Shown here: positions 1-9,081 of the stretch, piece after piece
Position numbering within the stretch: the first letter of the stretch is position 1
Layout: every line of letters starts with the position of its first letter
Source: Irineochytrium annulatum
Taxonomy: Eukaryota; Chytridiomycota; Chytridiomycetes; Chytridiales; Chytridiaceae
Reading direction: 5' to 3'
DNA length: 21,426 nt
Assembly: GCA_027600665.1 (NCBI GenBank)
Contig: JADGJL010000429.1
Location: 1 to 21,426, forward strand
Notes under the pieces: generated by a model
The model's input: the letters and a program-made list of their open reading frames with translations, nothing else
Database searches by the model: none
Told to the model about the DNA's origin: nothing
Position numbers and translations under genes: made by a program

Positions 1-2
1 TC

Positions 3-731
3 GTCCGCCCGCGCCGCACAAAGACTTGCGTCCACGGCAACGCTCCTCGACAATGTTGCACGTGCAAGGAGCTCGGCTTGAACGCAGGACGGAGCGACGA
101 GATTTGCGAGCACAGGAAAAAGAGGGTGGTCTGTCATGAATGCAAGGCTGCGGGCACGGGTGGCGCGTATATCTGCGATCATGCGAAGGTGAAGTATAAC
201 TGCCGGCTGTGTGCGGCGATTAAAAAGAAGGAGGACGAGGCGCTAATGGCGCAAGGGTATGTTACTGTGTTTGGAACCGGCAGGTGCTAAAAGTCGCTAA
301 CTCCTATCTTTCTAGCAAAATCATCCTCCCCAAAGTCAAAGAGTGCGACCACCTCCGCTACGCTCGCAACTGCAAGTCTTGCAACGAGAACACCATGGCC
401 GCCGGCGGCTCCATCTTCTGCGAGCACGAGCGACGACGTTCACGGTGCAAGGAGTGCAAAATGGGCGGGACGGGGGGGTCGGAGTTGTGCGAGTGGCACT
501 TCAAGCTGAAGCCGCAGTGCGTCGACTGTTATGATGAAGGGAGGGCGCCGAAATATGTTTGCGTGCACAGGAAGATTAGTGAGTTTTCTCATTCTTTCAT
601 CCTTTTTGCCGGAGAAATGAGCCTAACATGGGAACCTCTTTCTCGCAGAGTTTCAATGCAGGCAATGCAAGACACCCAAAGGCGGAGCGAAACAGGCCGC
701 ATCGGTATCTGCATCCGGTGACTCGCCGTAA
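3..731 (+). CDS. Cys/His tandem-repeat protein, 5'-truncated by window edge
   Basis: Three exons are supported: 3-256, 316-578 and 649-731, with introns GTATGT..TAG (257-315) and GTGAGT..CAG (579-648). The frame is continuous to TAA at 729-731; the start lies upstream of the window. The visible part encodes seven units of the form C-x-H-x6-C-x2-C, for example CEHRKKRVVCHEC, CDHAKVKYNCRLC and CEHERRRSRCKEC. One unit (CEWHFKLKPQCVDC) has one extra residue between the first Cys and the His. Units are separated by short Gly/Thr-rich or basic linkers. Each unit has the four ligands needed to bind one zinc ion, so a multi-finger zinc-binding protein is likely. This is inference from ligand spacing; I do not recognise a named family or function. 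The sixth and seventh units sit close to the C-terminus and intron 2 splits the seventh. The final 17 or so residues are Ala/Ser-rich and carry no further ligands. Confidence 0.8.
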
Positions 732-1051
732 TTTTCTTCCATTCTTTCTGCCACGCCGACGTTCGTCTGCAACTCGACGCTTCCATTCGCATTCGCGCGC
801 CTTTTGCCTGACGTCGCTATTGTAGTTTGTCGCATTTTCTTTTTAACACACAGTTTACAGCACACACTCGCGCATCCCCCTAGAGCAATTTTTTTTTTGT
901 TACTTTTAATTTTTTTTTATTGCATGCAGTACTGACGCACATAGAAACAAAAGCCATATAATAGAATGATAGTGAAAGTAGAAGACAGCTGAGGGCATGA
1001 AATTAGCTGAGGGGTCGTCAAATTTCCGTATTCTCCAACTTCGCATTTGTG
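732..1051. other. Intergenic, 5' flank of SF3B4
   Basis: About 320 bases between two same-strand genes. It contains T-rich runs near 891-917 and an AT-rich stretch before the SF3B4 start. No ORF here has recognisable content. It presumably holds the 3' end of the upstream transcript and the SF3B4 promoter, but I see no clear named element. Confidence 0.5.
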
Positions 1052-2581
1052 ATGAACTTGAGCAGGCCCGAGGAGAGGAACCAGGAGGCGACCGTGTATG
1101 TGGGGAACCTCGACGAGCAGGCCACTGAGACGCTGGTTTGGGAGCTGATGTTGCAGGCCGGCCCTGTGGGTAAGTTCCTCGCTCCGGGGTGTGGACGGGT
1201 TTTTTTTTGGACTGCACTGCATCTCGCTGTTACCGCGGCTGAACACCCGTGTTGCATACAATCTTTGTTATATTCTTGTGATTTATCGTGCGTTGTTTAC
1301 CCAACTTCTTCCCTCTAGTTAATGTTCACCTCCCAAAGGACCGCGTCACGATGCTCCACCAGGGCTTTGGGTTTGTCGAGTACATGTCGGAGGAGGACGC
1401 GGATTACGCCATTAAGGTGCGTTGGACAGAGGTCCTGTTCTGGATGGTTTCGCGCGAATCGTAAGTCTGACTGCTGGGGCTTTTGCCAGATCATGAACAT
1501 GATCAAGCTGTTTGGCAAACCCATTCGCGTGAACAAGGCGACGGCGGACAAGAAGAACCTCGAGGTCGGCGCCTCGCTTTTCATAGGGAACCTTGATCCA
1601 GACGTGGACGAGAAGCTGCTGTACGACACTTTCACAGCCTTCGGTGTTATCCTGCAGACTCCGAAGGTGGGGCCCTGTTCTTCGGGGTTGTCTTCCTTCC
1701 GTTGTAGTCCATATTCTCGCTGTAGTTTGATTTCTGTTTATGTTAGGTCGCGAGAGATCCAGATACCGGTATGTCCAAGGGCTACGGCTTCGTCTCGTAC
1801 GACAACTTCGACTCGTCCGACGCCGCGATCGAGGCTATGAACGGCCAGTTCCTCTCAAACAAGCCGATCACCGTCAGCTACGCTTTCAAGAAGGACGGCA
1901 AGGGCGAGCGCCACGGTTCCGCGGCCGGTTAGCAGTCTTTTTCATATGAGGTTGTAATGTCACTCATTGTGCTTGATCTTTATTATAGAGCGACTGCTAG
2001 CTGCCCAAGCCATAAAAAACAACCCCACCCAGCTCCCTAATCGTCTCTTCGCTGACATCCCCTCCGCGCCCGGCGGCCCCCCAGGGACCGGCGGCCCTCC
2101 TCCAGGCATGCCGCCCGGAATGCCACCCGGAATGCCACCGCCGGGCATGGGCCCGCCGATGGGCATGCCACCGCCGGGGATGCCGCCGATGGGGATGCCG
2201 CCGATGCCGGGAATGCCGCCTGGGATGCCTCCGGGCATGCCGATTCCGGGGTACGGCATGCCGCCGCCGTTTATGCCGGGGATGCCGGGCGGGCCGCCGA
2301 TGTATGGATGTAAGTTGTATATCTTGTTCTCTTTCCGTGCCTTTCCTAACGGCTAACTCGCTTGCTTCTATGTTATAGTCCCGCCGATGCCTGGACAGAT
2401 GCCGGGACAGATGCCGTACGGACAGCCGGGGTACGTTTATCTGTCAACGCACCGAGTGTGCTGAAGCTTTATTGTTTTAAGGTTCCCCCCGCAAGGTTTC
2501 CCGCCTGGTCAATACCCTCCGCAACCGTACGGACAGCAGCCGCCGAACGGGTACCGGAATCAGCAATGGGCGGGTCGGTAA
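1052..2581 (+). CDS. SF3B4: Splicing factor 3B subunit 4 (SF3b49/Hsh49)
   Basis: Seven exons: 1052-1169, 1319-1416, 1490-1666, 1747-1927, 1989-2309, 2379-2430 and 2482-2581, giving 348 residues. SF3B4 is the two-RRM subunit of the U2 snRNP SF3b complex; it contacts pre-mRNA upstream of the branch site and binds SF3B2. RRM1 has RNP2 VYVGNL (residues 15-20) and RNP1 [11 protein letters not shown]2 has RNP2 LFIGNL (102-107) and RNP1 KGYGFVSY (142-149). The family-specific stretches [35 protein letters not shown] and LLAAQ are all present. The C-terminal third (about 215-348) is the Pro/Gly/Met-rich tail typical of animal and many fungal SF3B4 proteins, ending in QQWAGR. The ATG at 1052 follows an in-frame GTG and gives the usual short N-terminal lead before RRM1. 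Splice joins restore conserved codons, for example G-P-V-V-N across intron 1. Confidence 0.97.
2098..2262 (+). repeat. In-frame GMPPG-type coding repeat in SF3B4
   Basis: Exon 5 contains back-to-back short units encoding [19 protein letters not shown] peptides, GC-rich and built on ATGCCNCCNGG. It lies wholly within the SF3B4 reading frame. Such Pro/Gly/Met tails are usual in this family and are expected to be disordered. Confidence 0.85.
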
Positions 2582-4031
2582 ACGTATCAGTTGTGCTTCG
2601 TCGGCGGGTATGCCAAGATAGGGCCATCACGCGCTGTGTGCTTAGTTTCCTTGACTTGTTTTGTGTCGGTTTGTTGAATAGATCGTTCGTGTATGATATT
2701 AGTTGCATGCCAATTGGCGTGAGAGAAATTGGGCTTGGAACCCGTCGCTTTTATTGCGTGTGAAAGGGAGCACTGTAGTTTAATGGGATGCTGGCACACC
2801 ATGTTCGAGATTGTTCAATTATTTGGTTTGAACGACCAACGCGGGTTCATTCCTCATCTGAGGCAACAGAGATCTGCTGTTTTAATCAAATGAGTCCTAC
2901 CGTCTAAATCGGCCCAGCGTCGCTTCCGAGTTAATGTAGAGTATATGCGGTAGGCTTCATGAAGCTGTCGTCGTGAACGATCTGTCGCCATCTGTGCATT
3001 CAAAGCTCGAGCTCCGCATCACCAGCTCTTCAGAAGCGGCCAACGTTCCGCCTTTATTCCAGGCCGGTCCTTCACGTAGACACTGGGTATCAAGCACGTG
3101 ATTCGGGAGCTTTCCGCAGCTCAGCAAAGGTTTACAACTGGCCGTAGGATCATCATTGCGCCTGCGACTATGTGGACACGCGAAATCAGCGGGAGCCGAT
3201 CCCACACAGTTGGCAAGGGTGGCCCGCCGTGCCGTTTAACGAGTTCGACCGTTTGATCGCTACGTCCAGAGCTGCGATCGTATGTTAGTACCGGGCGCAG
3301 ATTTCAAAGGTGTGGTGAATGCAGTTCGGGCCTCCCCAATCGCAGGAGGGCCAGGATTGCGTCGAATCTGCAGGCGGGTGAGCTGCTGGTTGTCAGGCAT
3401 GCGAAGGTCTCGCAGTGACGAACTGCACGGCATCGAGCGGGCCGAGCCAATTCAGTAACGCGAACGGGAGATTAAGGACGAGGTAACGGAGAGATCGGAG
3501 TAAATCTGCAGCGGGGCTCCTTGATCCACGATTTCGCGTCGTCTTTTCCGGTTCTTCGCAACAAGGGCCTTGCGCCACGATTCGACCCGCGACCACAAGG
3601 CGGGGGCCGCCAACTCGAACATGCCGCGAGATGTGTGAGGCTCATGCGGGAAGGGAGCGGTGGTCGGAGTGGTGCAGAAGATCGCGAACGACGTTGTCGT
3701 TGATCTACAGCCAGTTCCAATGGTAATATTCTCAAGCCACGTCAAAGCCCGTACATGTCAAGCCGCCAGCGGTCAAAGGGTTTAATTTATTTTTTTTTTA
3801 AATCATCCTTCGATTACTAACGCGAAAATCAGCAGAAGTATAGGCTCCCCAAAATCGGAGTACGCAAGCGATATCCAAAAATATACCAGGAACAAATGAA
3901 CTCAACTTTCACGAGTCAAGCTGTTACCACCAGCTAACCTAGTCACAGAAAATCTGACTGAGAGCAAAATAGATAAATATACATGTCCGATGCCCAATCC
4001 TGCGCACATAACCATGATTAACCTTCAAACC
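2582..4031. other. Gene-poor region, no supported gene
   Basis: About 1,450 bases between the SF3B4 stop and the stop of the minus-strand SANT-like gene. The first part (2582-2960) should include the SF3B4 3' UTR. From about 2957 to 3745 composition is more GC-rich, and minus-strand frames of 67-97 codons are open, including one with ALWSRVESWRKALVAKN that loosely recalls the region after an F-box. No frame stays open across the block, no splice-joined model emerged, and no complete domain can be named. 3780-4030 is AT-rich. Confidence 0.5.
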
Positions 4032-4874
4032 CTACTTCGTAAGCGGCGTCACGTTGGCAACCTTTGGCGCGATATCCTCGTTCCCCAACGTAAAATCAAC
4101 ATCCGCTTTCACACCATCCACCTCAATGGTCATCGTGGCCTTGACCTTCACGTCGCCAGTGCTGCTCCCAAGCGCACCCAGCACCGTGCCTAGCGCCCCC
4201 TTCTCCAGCCTCAGCACCAAGTCCATCGGCGGACTCTCCGCGGACCCCTTCGGTGGTAACTCAAAACCCTCTACAGGCTGATCCACGACCGCCACTCTCT
4301 TGCCAAAAGCAGTCCACTCCGCCAAGAGGTGGGTGATCTTGACTGGGAGAGTGAATGGGTTTAAAGTGTTCTCCGCCTCCCGCCTCTCGGCGAATCGGGC
4401 GCGCAGTGTCCCCGGCGGTCCGGGCCCTGCTCGCAAATTCGGATGCAAACGAAGGCCCGCGCCCGACTGACGCCGCTGCTCGAGCCACTCGGCCATCTCG
4501 CGGGACTTGTCGAGCTTGTAAAGGCGGGCGCGGAGTGCGGCAACCGAGCGATGCGGGAAGATGTCCTGGTGGATGTTGTCCACGTGAAGGCCATCATTGC
4601 GGGCTTTGATCAGCCGCTCGTCCTCTTCTTCCGTCCACCGCTGAGCCAAAGGGTTCCTCGTCGGCGGGCCGACCGGCGGCGGTGCGTGAGACGACGGTGG
4701 GGACGGCGGTGACGGTGGGGATGGTTGAGAGGGTGACGAAGGAGGCGGTGACGGCCTGGAAGACGACGGCGGCGGCGTCGGCGGCGTTGGCTTGGACGAT
4801 GATAGGCGGCAACCCATTCCGGCGCGTCCGGCCGACAGGAGGCCGATCCGTCGGGCGCCGAGGGTTCTCAACAT
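4032..4874 (-). CDS. SANT/Myb-like domain protein, possibly mitochondrial
   Basis: Intronless; 280 residues if it starts at the ATG at 4872-4874. An in-frame ATG at 4929-4931 would give 299 residues but would overlap the VPS36 coding start, so the shorter form is preferred. Order: a basic, Arg/Leu/Ser-rich N-terminus without acids (MLRTLGARRIGLLSAGRAG) that could be a mitochondrial presequence; a Pro/Ser low-complexity linker (about 26-75); then a SANT/Myb-like helix-turn-helix (about 79-122) starting RWTEEEDERLIKARNDG and continuing HRSVAALRARLYKL. A C-terminal part (about 170-280), likely beta-rich, includes TMTIEVDGVKADVDFTLG. The SANT-like segment suggests DNA or chromatin-protein contact; the C-terminal part is not recognised. 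Location and function are inference. It is divergent from VPS36, with 28 bp between the start codons. Confidence 0.75.
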   Translation of the reverse strand: MLRTLGARRIGLLSAGRAGMGCRLSSSKPTPPTPPPSSSRPSPPPSSPSQPSPPSPPSPPSSHAPPPVGPPTRNPLAQRWTEEEDERLIKARNDGLHVDNIHQDIFPHRSVAALRARLYKLDKSREMAEWLEQRRQSGAGLRLHPNLRAGPGPPGTLRARFAERREAENTLNPFTLPVKITHLLAEWTAFGKRVAVVDQPVEGFELPPKGSAESPPMDLVLRLEKGALGTVLGALGSSTGDVKVKATMTIEVDGVKADVDFTLGNEDIAPKVANVTPLTK

Positions 4875-4902
4875 CCTTCGAACGAAGTGAACTTTTCGCT
4901 CG
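4875..4902. promoter_or_regulatory. Very short head-to-head interval between two start codons
   Basis: Only 28 bases separate the ATG of the minus-strand SANT-like gene (4874) from the VPS36 ATG (4903). The two 5' UTRs and core promoters must therefore either overlap each other's coding sequence or be extremely short. No TATA-like element is visible. A shared bidirectional promoter is inferred from geometry alone. Confidence 0.45.
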
Positions 4903-7001
4903 ATGGAGTTCTGGGAGCGGACGTCCCTCACGGCGGGCCGGCGGCCGATCCTCCTCCCTGGCGAGCGGACGCTTCAAATCCAGAAGGACGTCGGTCTCTA
5001 TCACGGGTACTAAGGCGCGCTGCTCTCCCTGTTCCCAGTCTGCCCAATGCTGACGGCACTGTCACATTCCAGCGATACCCGGCTCCACACGCACGACTCA
5101 GGTCTCGCCTACGTCACGACCCACCGCGTCATCTGGATTGATGAACCCACTGCCACGGGCTTGGCCCTGCGCCTCCCGACCGTCCTCTCCATAGCTACCA
5201 CTGGCGGCTTCGCTATGCCGGGCTTCGTGCCCGCCGCCAGCATGCTTAAATCCTCGCCAAAGGTCATTCTTACCCTGCGGAGGGAAACCGAGGGCCCTAG
5301 AAATCCCATCGCGGTCGCGGCAGGCAACGTCTCGACCTCGTCCTCGGTGGCAACCTCGCGATCATCCTTGCCCGAGCCGCCGCGCGCCGCGGTGGCCGCG
5401 TCGCGCGTCTGGGTTTGCACAATCTGCGACGCGCGGAACCCGGAGGGCGACGCGCAGTGCGACACGTGCGGCGTCAGGCGGGCACCCGAGGCCAAGGTCG
5501 TCGTGGAGTCGGGTGGCGCGGCTGGTGGGGACGCGAGCACGACAGCTGCGGCGCCGGCGCCGTCAGAGCCACTGCCACCAGCGCCGCAAGTCGAGGATGG
5601 GAAGACGTGCCCCGTCTGTACGTTCGTGAATCACCCGATCATGGTCGTGTGCGAGATGTGCGAAGCACCGCTGCCGGACGCGGTTTCTACGGATATATCG
5701 TCGGCTGCGGGGTCGGCTATGGGAAGTACGAGCACAGTAGGAGTCCCTGAGTTCGAGACAGCGGTAGTGAAGCTGTCGTTTCGGTCCGGCGGCCAAGGCG
5801 AGTTCTTAAAAATCCTTAAGACGGCCATGGCGGATAAGGAGTGGGAGGTGCGGTCTTTTATGTCTGTTGCCTTTAAATTCGTTGCTTATGGGACAGCCTT
5901 ATCTTACAGAAAGCGACGGGGAATTCTGTGGCCTCCCCGGCCCAGTCACCTATTATCCCTGCCGCGCGCACACTTGGTGGAGGGATTGGTACGGAGTTCT
6001 TCACGTTGAATTTACGTAACACGCACCCATGCAGCTGGGATTATGAGGAACGTCGATAACTCGATCAAGTCGACAGACGTGTCGCTTTCCCAGGCCTTCA
6101 CTGATCTGGATGCCTTGATGGGCAAAGCAGGGGAGATGGTGAGGAACGAGGATTTATTCAGATGTTCGCGCTTCTCTCACACCTTGCTCTCGTCAGGTGA
6201 AATTAGCGGAAACAATCAGTCAGCGGTTGGCGCAAACACCATTAAACTCAGTCGAAGACACTCCCGAGATCTCGGCATTTCGGAGCTACCTCGTCAACCT
6301 TGGCATATCTACTCCTGTGACCAAGTCAGTTCACATATCCGTCCTTCAATTTAGTTGCTCGTATCCGCACGCCCTACCAATAGATATCACTAATCCTGCA
6401 TGCGGTTACTAGAGAGCTCGCCGGCGACCTTTACGCGCAGGAGCTCTCACGAGAGCTGGCCGAGTTTCTCGACAGGGTCCTCAATGAGATCCGGACAATG
6501 ATACCACTCGTCGACCTCTACTGCATGTTCAACAGGGCCCGCGGCGTCGGTGGGCTAACATTCCACTTTTTTTGCTACTTCTGCGTGCAACTGACTAGCT
6601 GTGCACTTCGCCTTTCTAAACTAGCACTCGTCTCGCCCGGCGATCTTGAGAAAAGCACGGAGCTCTTCGAGACCCTGAAGCTTCCGTTTCGGCTCCGGAA
6701 ATTTGACAGCGGCCTCCTTGTTGTCCAGTCTGTCACGAATAATGACGACGCCGTGGCCGCGCGGGTGCTGGGCCGCGTGAAGACGGTGGAGACGCAAGGG
6801 AAAGGAGGTGTTACGGCGGTGGATTTGGCGTCGCTGGAGCGGATATCGGTCATTCTGGCGCGGGAACACTTACTTGTAAGTATTCAATCCGGTATGAGTC
6901 GCCTTTTGCTCACGCGCGTTCAATAGCTAGCGGAGTCGAAGGGTCTATTATGTAGGGACGACACGGTGGAGGGCTTGAAATTTTTCGACAACATTATTTG
7001 A
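4903..7001 (+). CDS. VPS36: ESCRT-II subunit VPS36 with GLUE domain and two NZF fingers
   Basis: Eight exons: 4903-5006, 5073-5847, 5910-5988, 6035-6138, 6197-6324, 6413-6549, 6625-6875 and 6927-7001; 550 residues. VPS36 is the phosphoinositide- and ubiquitin-binding subunit of ESCRT-II, which sorts ubiquitinated cargo into multivesicular bodies. The GLUE (split PH) domain opens with RRPILLPGERTLQIQKDVGLYHG, given here only as family landmark LLPGERTLQIQKDVGLYHG (about 17-35), then LAYVTTHRVIWID. It is interrupted by NZF1 (W148, C150, C153, C164, C167) and NZF2 (C214, C217, C228, C231), and resumes at about 266-293. The C-terminal EAP30/winged-helix region runs from AGIMRNVDNS through FDSGLLVVQS to CRDDTVEGLKFF. 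Intron 1 is placed at 5007-5072 because this alone restores the GLUE frame; a nearer AG at 5038 does not. Transcription diverges from the SANT-like gene. Confidence 0.95.
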
Positions 7002-7509
7002 GCACTCTAGCTGCGCAGAACTTGTATTTTAGTCATCATGATAATTAATTGCATCTAATGTGATGTTGATTCACGGAATTTGCGATTTTCGTTTCGCTTT
7101 TGCTTGATTGGTCGGGTTAACTCTTGTCGATGCTTGTATGCAATATTGACGTTTTTTTATTCTGTAACATATTTACCTCCATGATATTTGTGACTGTTTG
7201 CAACATTGCTTAAATACAGACAGTACAAATGCCACACACTTCACACAACACATTGGCAAGTCGGCGGGTGAGCTCCTGGCGGGCCACCCCACAGATTATA
7301 GCGGCGGAAAATATGGCGAGCCTTCACTTCACGGCAGTCGGTGTATTTCACCTTTCCAACCTCGCCCTCAATGAGTCCAAGAAAGACTAAAAGCCGAAAG
7401 ATAATAATAAGCTGGGCTTCACAAGTCAAGATCATGATACAAATGCATGCCTTCCAAGTAGGTGTGGAGCAAATTCGTCAATTTTAGTCCATTTCACCTC
7501 GCTGTCATC
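7002..7509. other. Intergenic, VPS36 3' flank to Tse2-like gene
   Basis: About 500 AT-rich bases. The left half should hold the VPS36 3' UTR. A minus-strand frame (7241-7435, 64 codons) has no recognisable domain and is not called. The right half is presumably the promoter of the next gene; no named element is seen. Confidence 0.5.
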
Positions 7510-8213
7510 ATGCCAACCCGCGTCCACTCGATCCACCGACCCCTCGCGTTGGCTTCTCGGGCCTTCGCAACAGCAGCTTCAAAACCTAGCCGTCCCCTCC
7601 TCGGAAGGTACACCGACAAACTCCCTGTTGAGCTAGCACGGGTGCAGTCAGGGAGGAAGGTGAACCTGCGGGACTACGAGACCCAGGTGAAGCAGAAGCG
7701 ATATAGCTATGATCTGAAGCTCAAGGATGGGCTCGTTATGCCTGCGGAGGGGGATAACTTCATTGGTGCGCACTTTCTCCTCCTTCATTTGCCAGTATGG
7801 TCGCTGATGGTGGGTCGGTGTGGCAGGTCCTAATGGATGCTCGTTGCGTCCGCCGCTTTCGCCTACCTTCCAGGAGGTGGTGAGAAACTTCCGTGGTCCG
7901 CAAATCATCATCTCCGTTATTCCTGAAGGTAGTCCACTTCTTGATACTTCTATCGCTTTGGTTGACTAGTTTCTTCATATCTTAGGCACACCCCTCCCGC
8001 CATCGCTGACAGTTCTGCACGAGCATTCCGACCACTACTCGCTGCAGTGCACGCGGCCTATGACGCTCGAAGGCATGTCGTTGGTTGACTTAATCCGCAG
8101 CTAGCTAACCTAGCCTTGTAGAACTCAACAAGGAATGCACAAACTTCATCAACGCACATTCAAGAACATTGAACAAGGAACAATTCGACGAAGAATTCCC
8201 CTTCGAGCTCTGA
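7510..8213 (+). CDS. Tse2-type ADP-ribosyltransferase-like domain protein
   Basis: Four exons: 7510-7765, 7827-7928, 7986-8072 and 8122-8213; 178 residues. The ATG at 7510 is chosen because the longer open frame begins with GTG. The first 30 or so residues are rich in Arg, Ala and Ser and lack acids, like a mitochondrial presequence. The body matches my memory of the mainly fungal family named after the bacterial effector Tse2, which has an ADP-ribosyltransferase-like fold. Landmarks are DGLVMPAEGDNFIGPNG (about 77-93) and, further on, LHEHSDHYSLQ followed by MTLEELNKE. No antitoxin-like neighbour is seen, and the activity of fungal members is unknown to me. The third intron is a GC-AG intron. 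I am fairly sure of the family assignment, but not of enzymatic activity, toxicity or location. Confidence 0.65.
8073..8121 (+). other. Probable GC-AG intron
   Basis: The donor is G|GCATGT instead of GT, followed by a GCTAAC branch-like site near 8104-8109 and acceptor TTGTAG. Splicing here keeps the family-like sequence MTLEELNKE in frame. Using the GT four bases downstream (8077) instead shifts frame and loses that match. Confidence 0.7.
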
Positions 8214-8422
8214 GCGGGGTTGTTTACAGCAACGCGTGGCAGTCGGAACTGTCTAACCTCCCGAATGCCCTCCCGATCCAAAGCGACCAGCGCTTTGGAA
8301 AGCGGCGTTTTTGTTTCGATCCGTCCTCACCACTCTAGCCCAGTTGTTTGGATTCCCTTTTTAGTTTTGTTTTTGTTTGCCATTCGTGTGGCCAAATATT
8401 TCATCTTCCAATCTTTCGCTTG

Positions 8423-8428
8423 AATAAA
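8423..8428 (+). terminator. AATAAA poly(A) signal candidate for Tse2-like gene
   Basis: A canonical AATAAA lies about 210 bases after the Tse2-like stop, downstream of a T-rich stretch. Position and motif fit a cleavage/polyadenylation signal, but the motif is short and fungal signals are loose. Confidence 0.35.
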
Positions 8429-8479
8429 CAAGCGTTAATTATTGCATATCAATCTCGTTCATCTGTTTGCGCCATACAG

Positions 8480-9081
8480 GCATTGATCTTACACGAGTAT
8501 CTCCCCACCGCGTCCAGCTGCAAATCAGGCGCCAGTAGGCGTCATGCTAGCCGGAGCCGGTTACGTCAACTCGGAGATACCCTCCGTGCAGACCGGGGAG
8601 GGCGGGCGATGACGGTCGACCATCTCGTGGCTTTCAACTCGCGTTATCCCCGGGCCACATTTTCCCCCCAGCTGCGGAAGTCCGCCTCTCCCGAGCCGGA
8701 TGTTGTGACTATTTGCGAGTATGTGCGAGCAGTCGGAAGGTGCGCGAGCTGGCTGATCCGCGAGTATACCTACCCGTTTCTCTGCCACCTCGTTCTCATG
8801 TGTGCAAGTATGCACTCGTTAGGTGGCGATGACCACCGCGGACCTGCCCCTGCGATGTACACAACATGCCACTGTCATAGCATTTTCTAAAGCCATCGCC
8901 TGGGACGCGACGAGGAAGGACCGCAGGTTTAAAATCTTGGTTCGGCTTCTCCGACACCGCCCAGACCGTCGCGTCCGCCGTGGTTCTTTGCGCGTGGAAG
9001 GAGGAGTGCGGATTGGGGTCGGAAGGTCGACCCTCGCCGGCGTATAAGTGCGAGGACATGAAGACTAGGTTTTTGACATAG
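8480..9081 (+). other. Coding-like patch, possible unresolved or decayed gene
   Basis: A GC-rich island in an otherwise AT-rich spacer. On the plus strand one frame reads AAEVRLSRAGCCDYL..VRELADPR (about 8673-8763). Removing a GTATAC..TTAG segment (8764-8822) joins it in frame to VAMTTADLPLRCTQHAT and AIAWDATRKDRR (to about 8930). A second frame then reads SWFGFSDTAQTVASAVVL and on to a TAG at 9079-9081. Joining these last two needs a one-base shift at an AAAA run (about 8932-8935) or an unusually short intron. I could not find a clean start, and no family is recognised. It may be a decayed gene, or a real gene whose exons I cannot place. Minus-strand frames are also open here, so even the strand is uncertain. 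Confidence 0.3.

Noticed and set aside
1960..2259. Minus-strand ORF encoding a Gly/Pro/Met-rich protein
   Set aside because: It is the antisense shadow of the SF3B4 proline-rich tail, and the repeat gives open frames on both strands.
3452..3745. Minus-strand frame with ALWSRVESWRKALV that loosely recalls F-box proteins
   Set aside because: Other frames of the same DNA are equally open, no F-box or leucine-rich repeat follows in frame, and no splice model joins it to anything. Mentioned only in the region note.
5007..5038. A 32-nt intron at the start of VPS36
   Set aside because: It has GT and AG ends but leads to a frame that does not match the GLUE domain and soon stops; using the AG at 5072 restores LAYVTTHRVIWID.
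4682..5053. Plus-strand ORF across the divergent start region
   Set aside because: It is antisense to the SANT-like gene's Pro/Ser linker and out of frame with VPS36.
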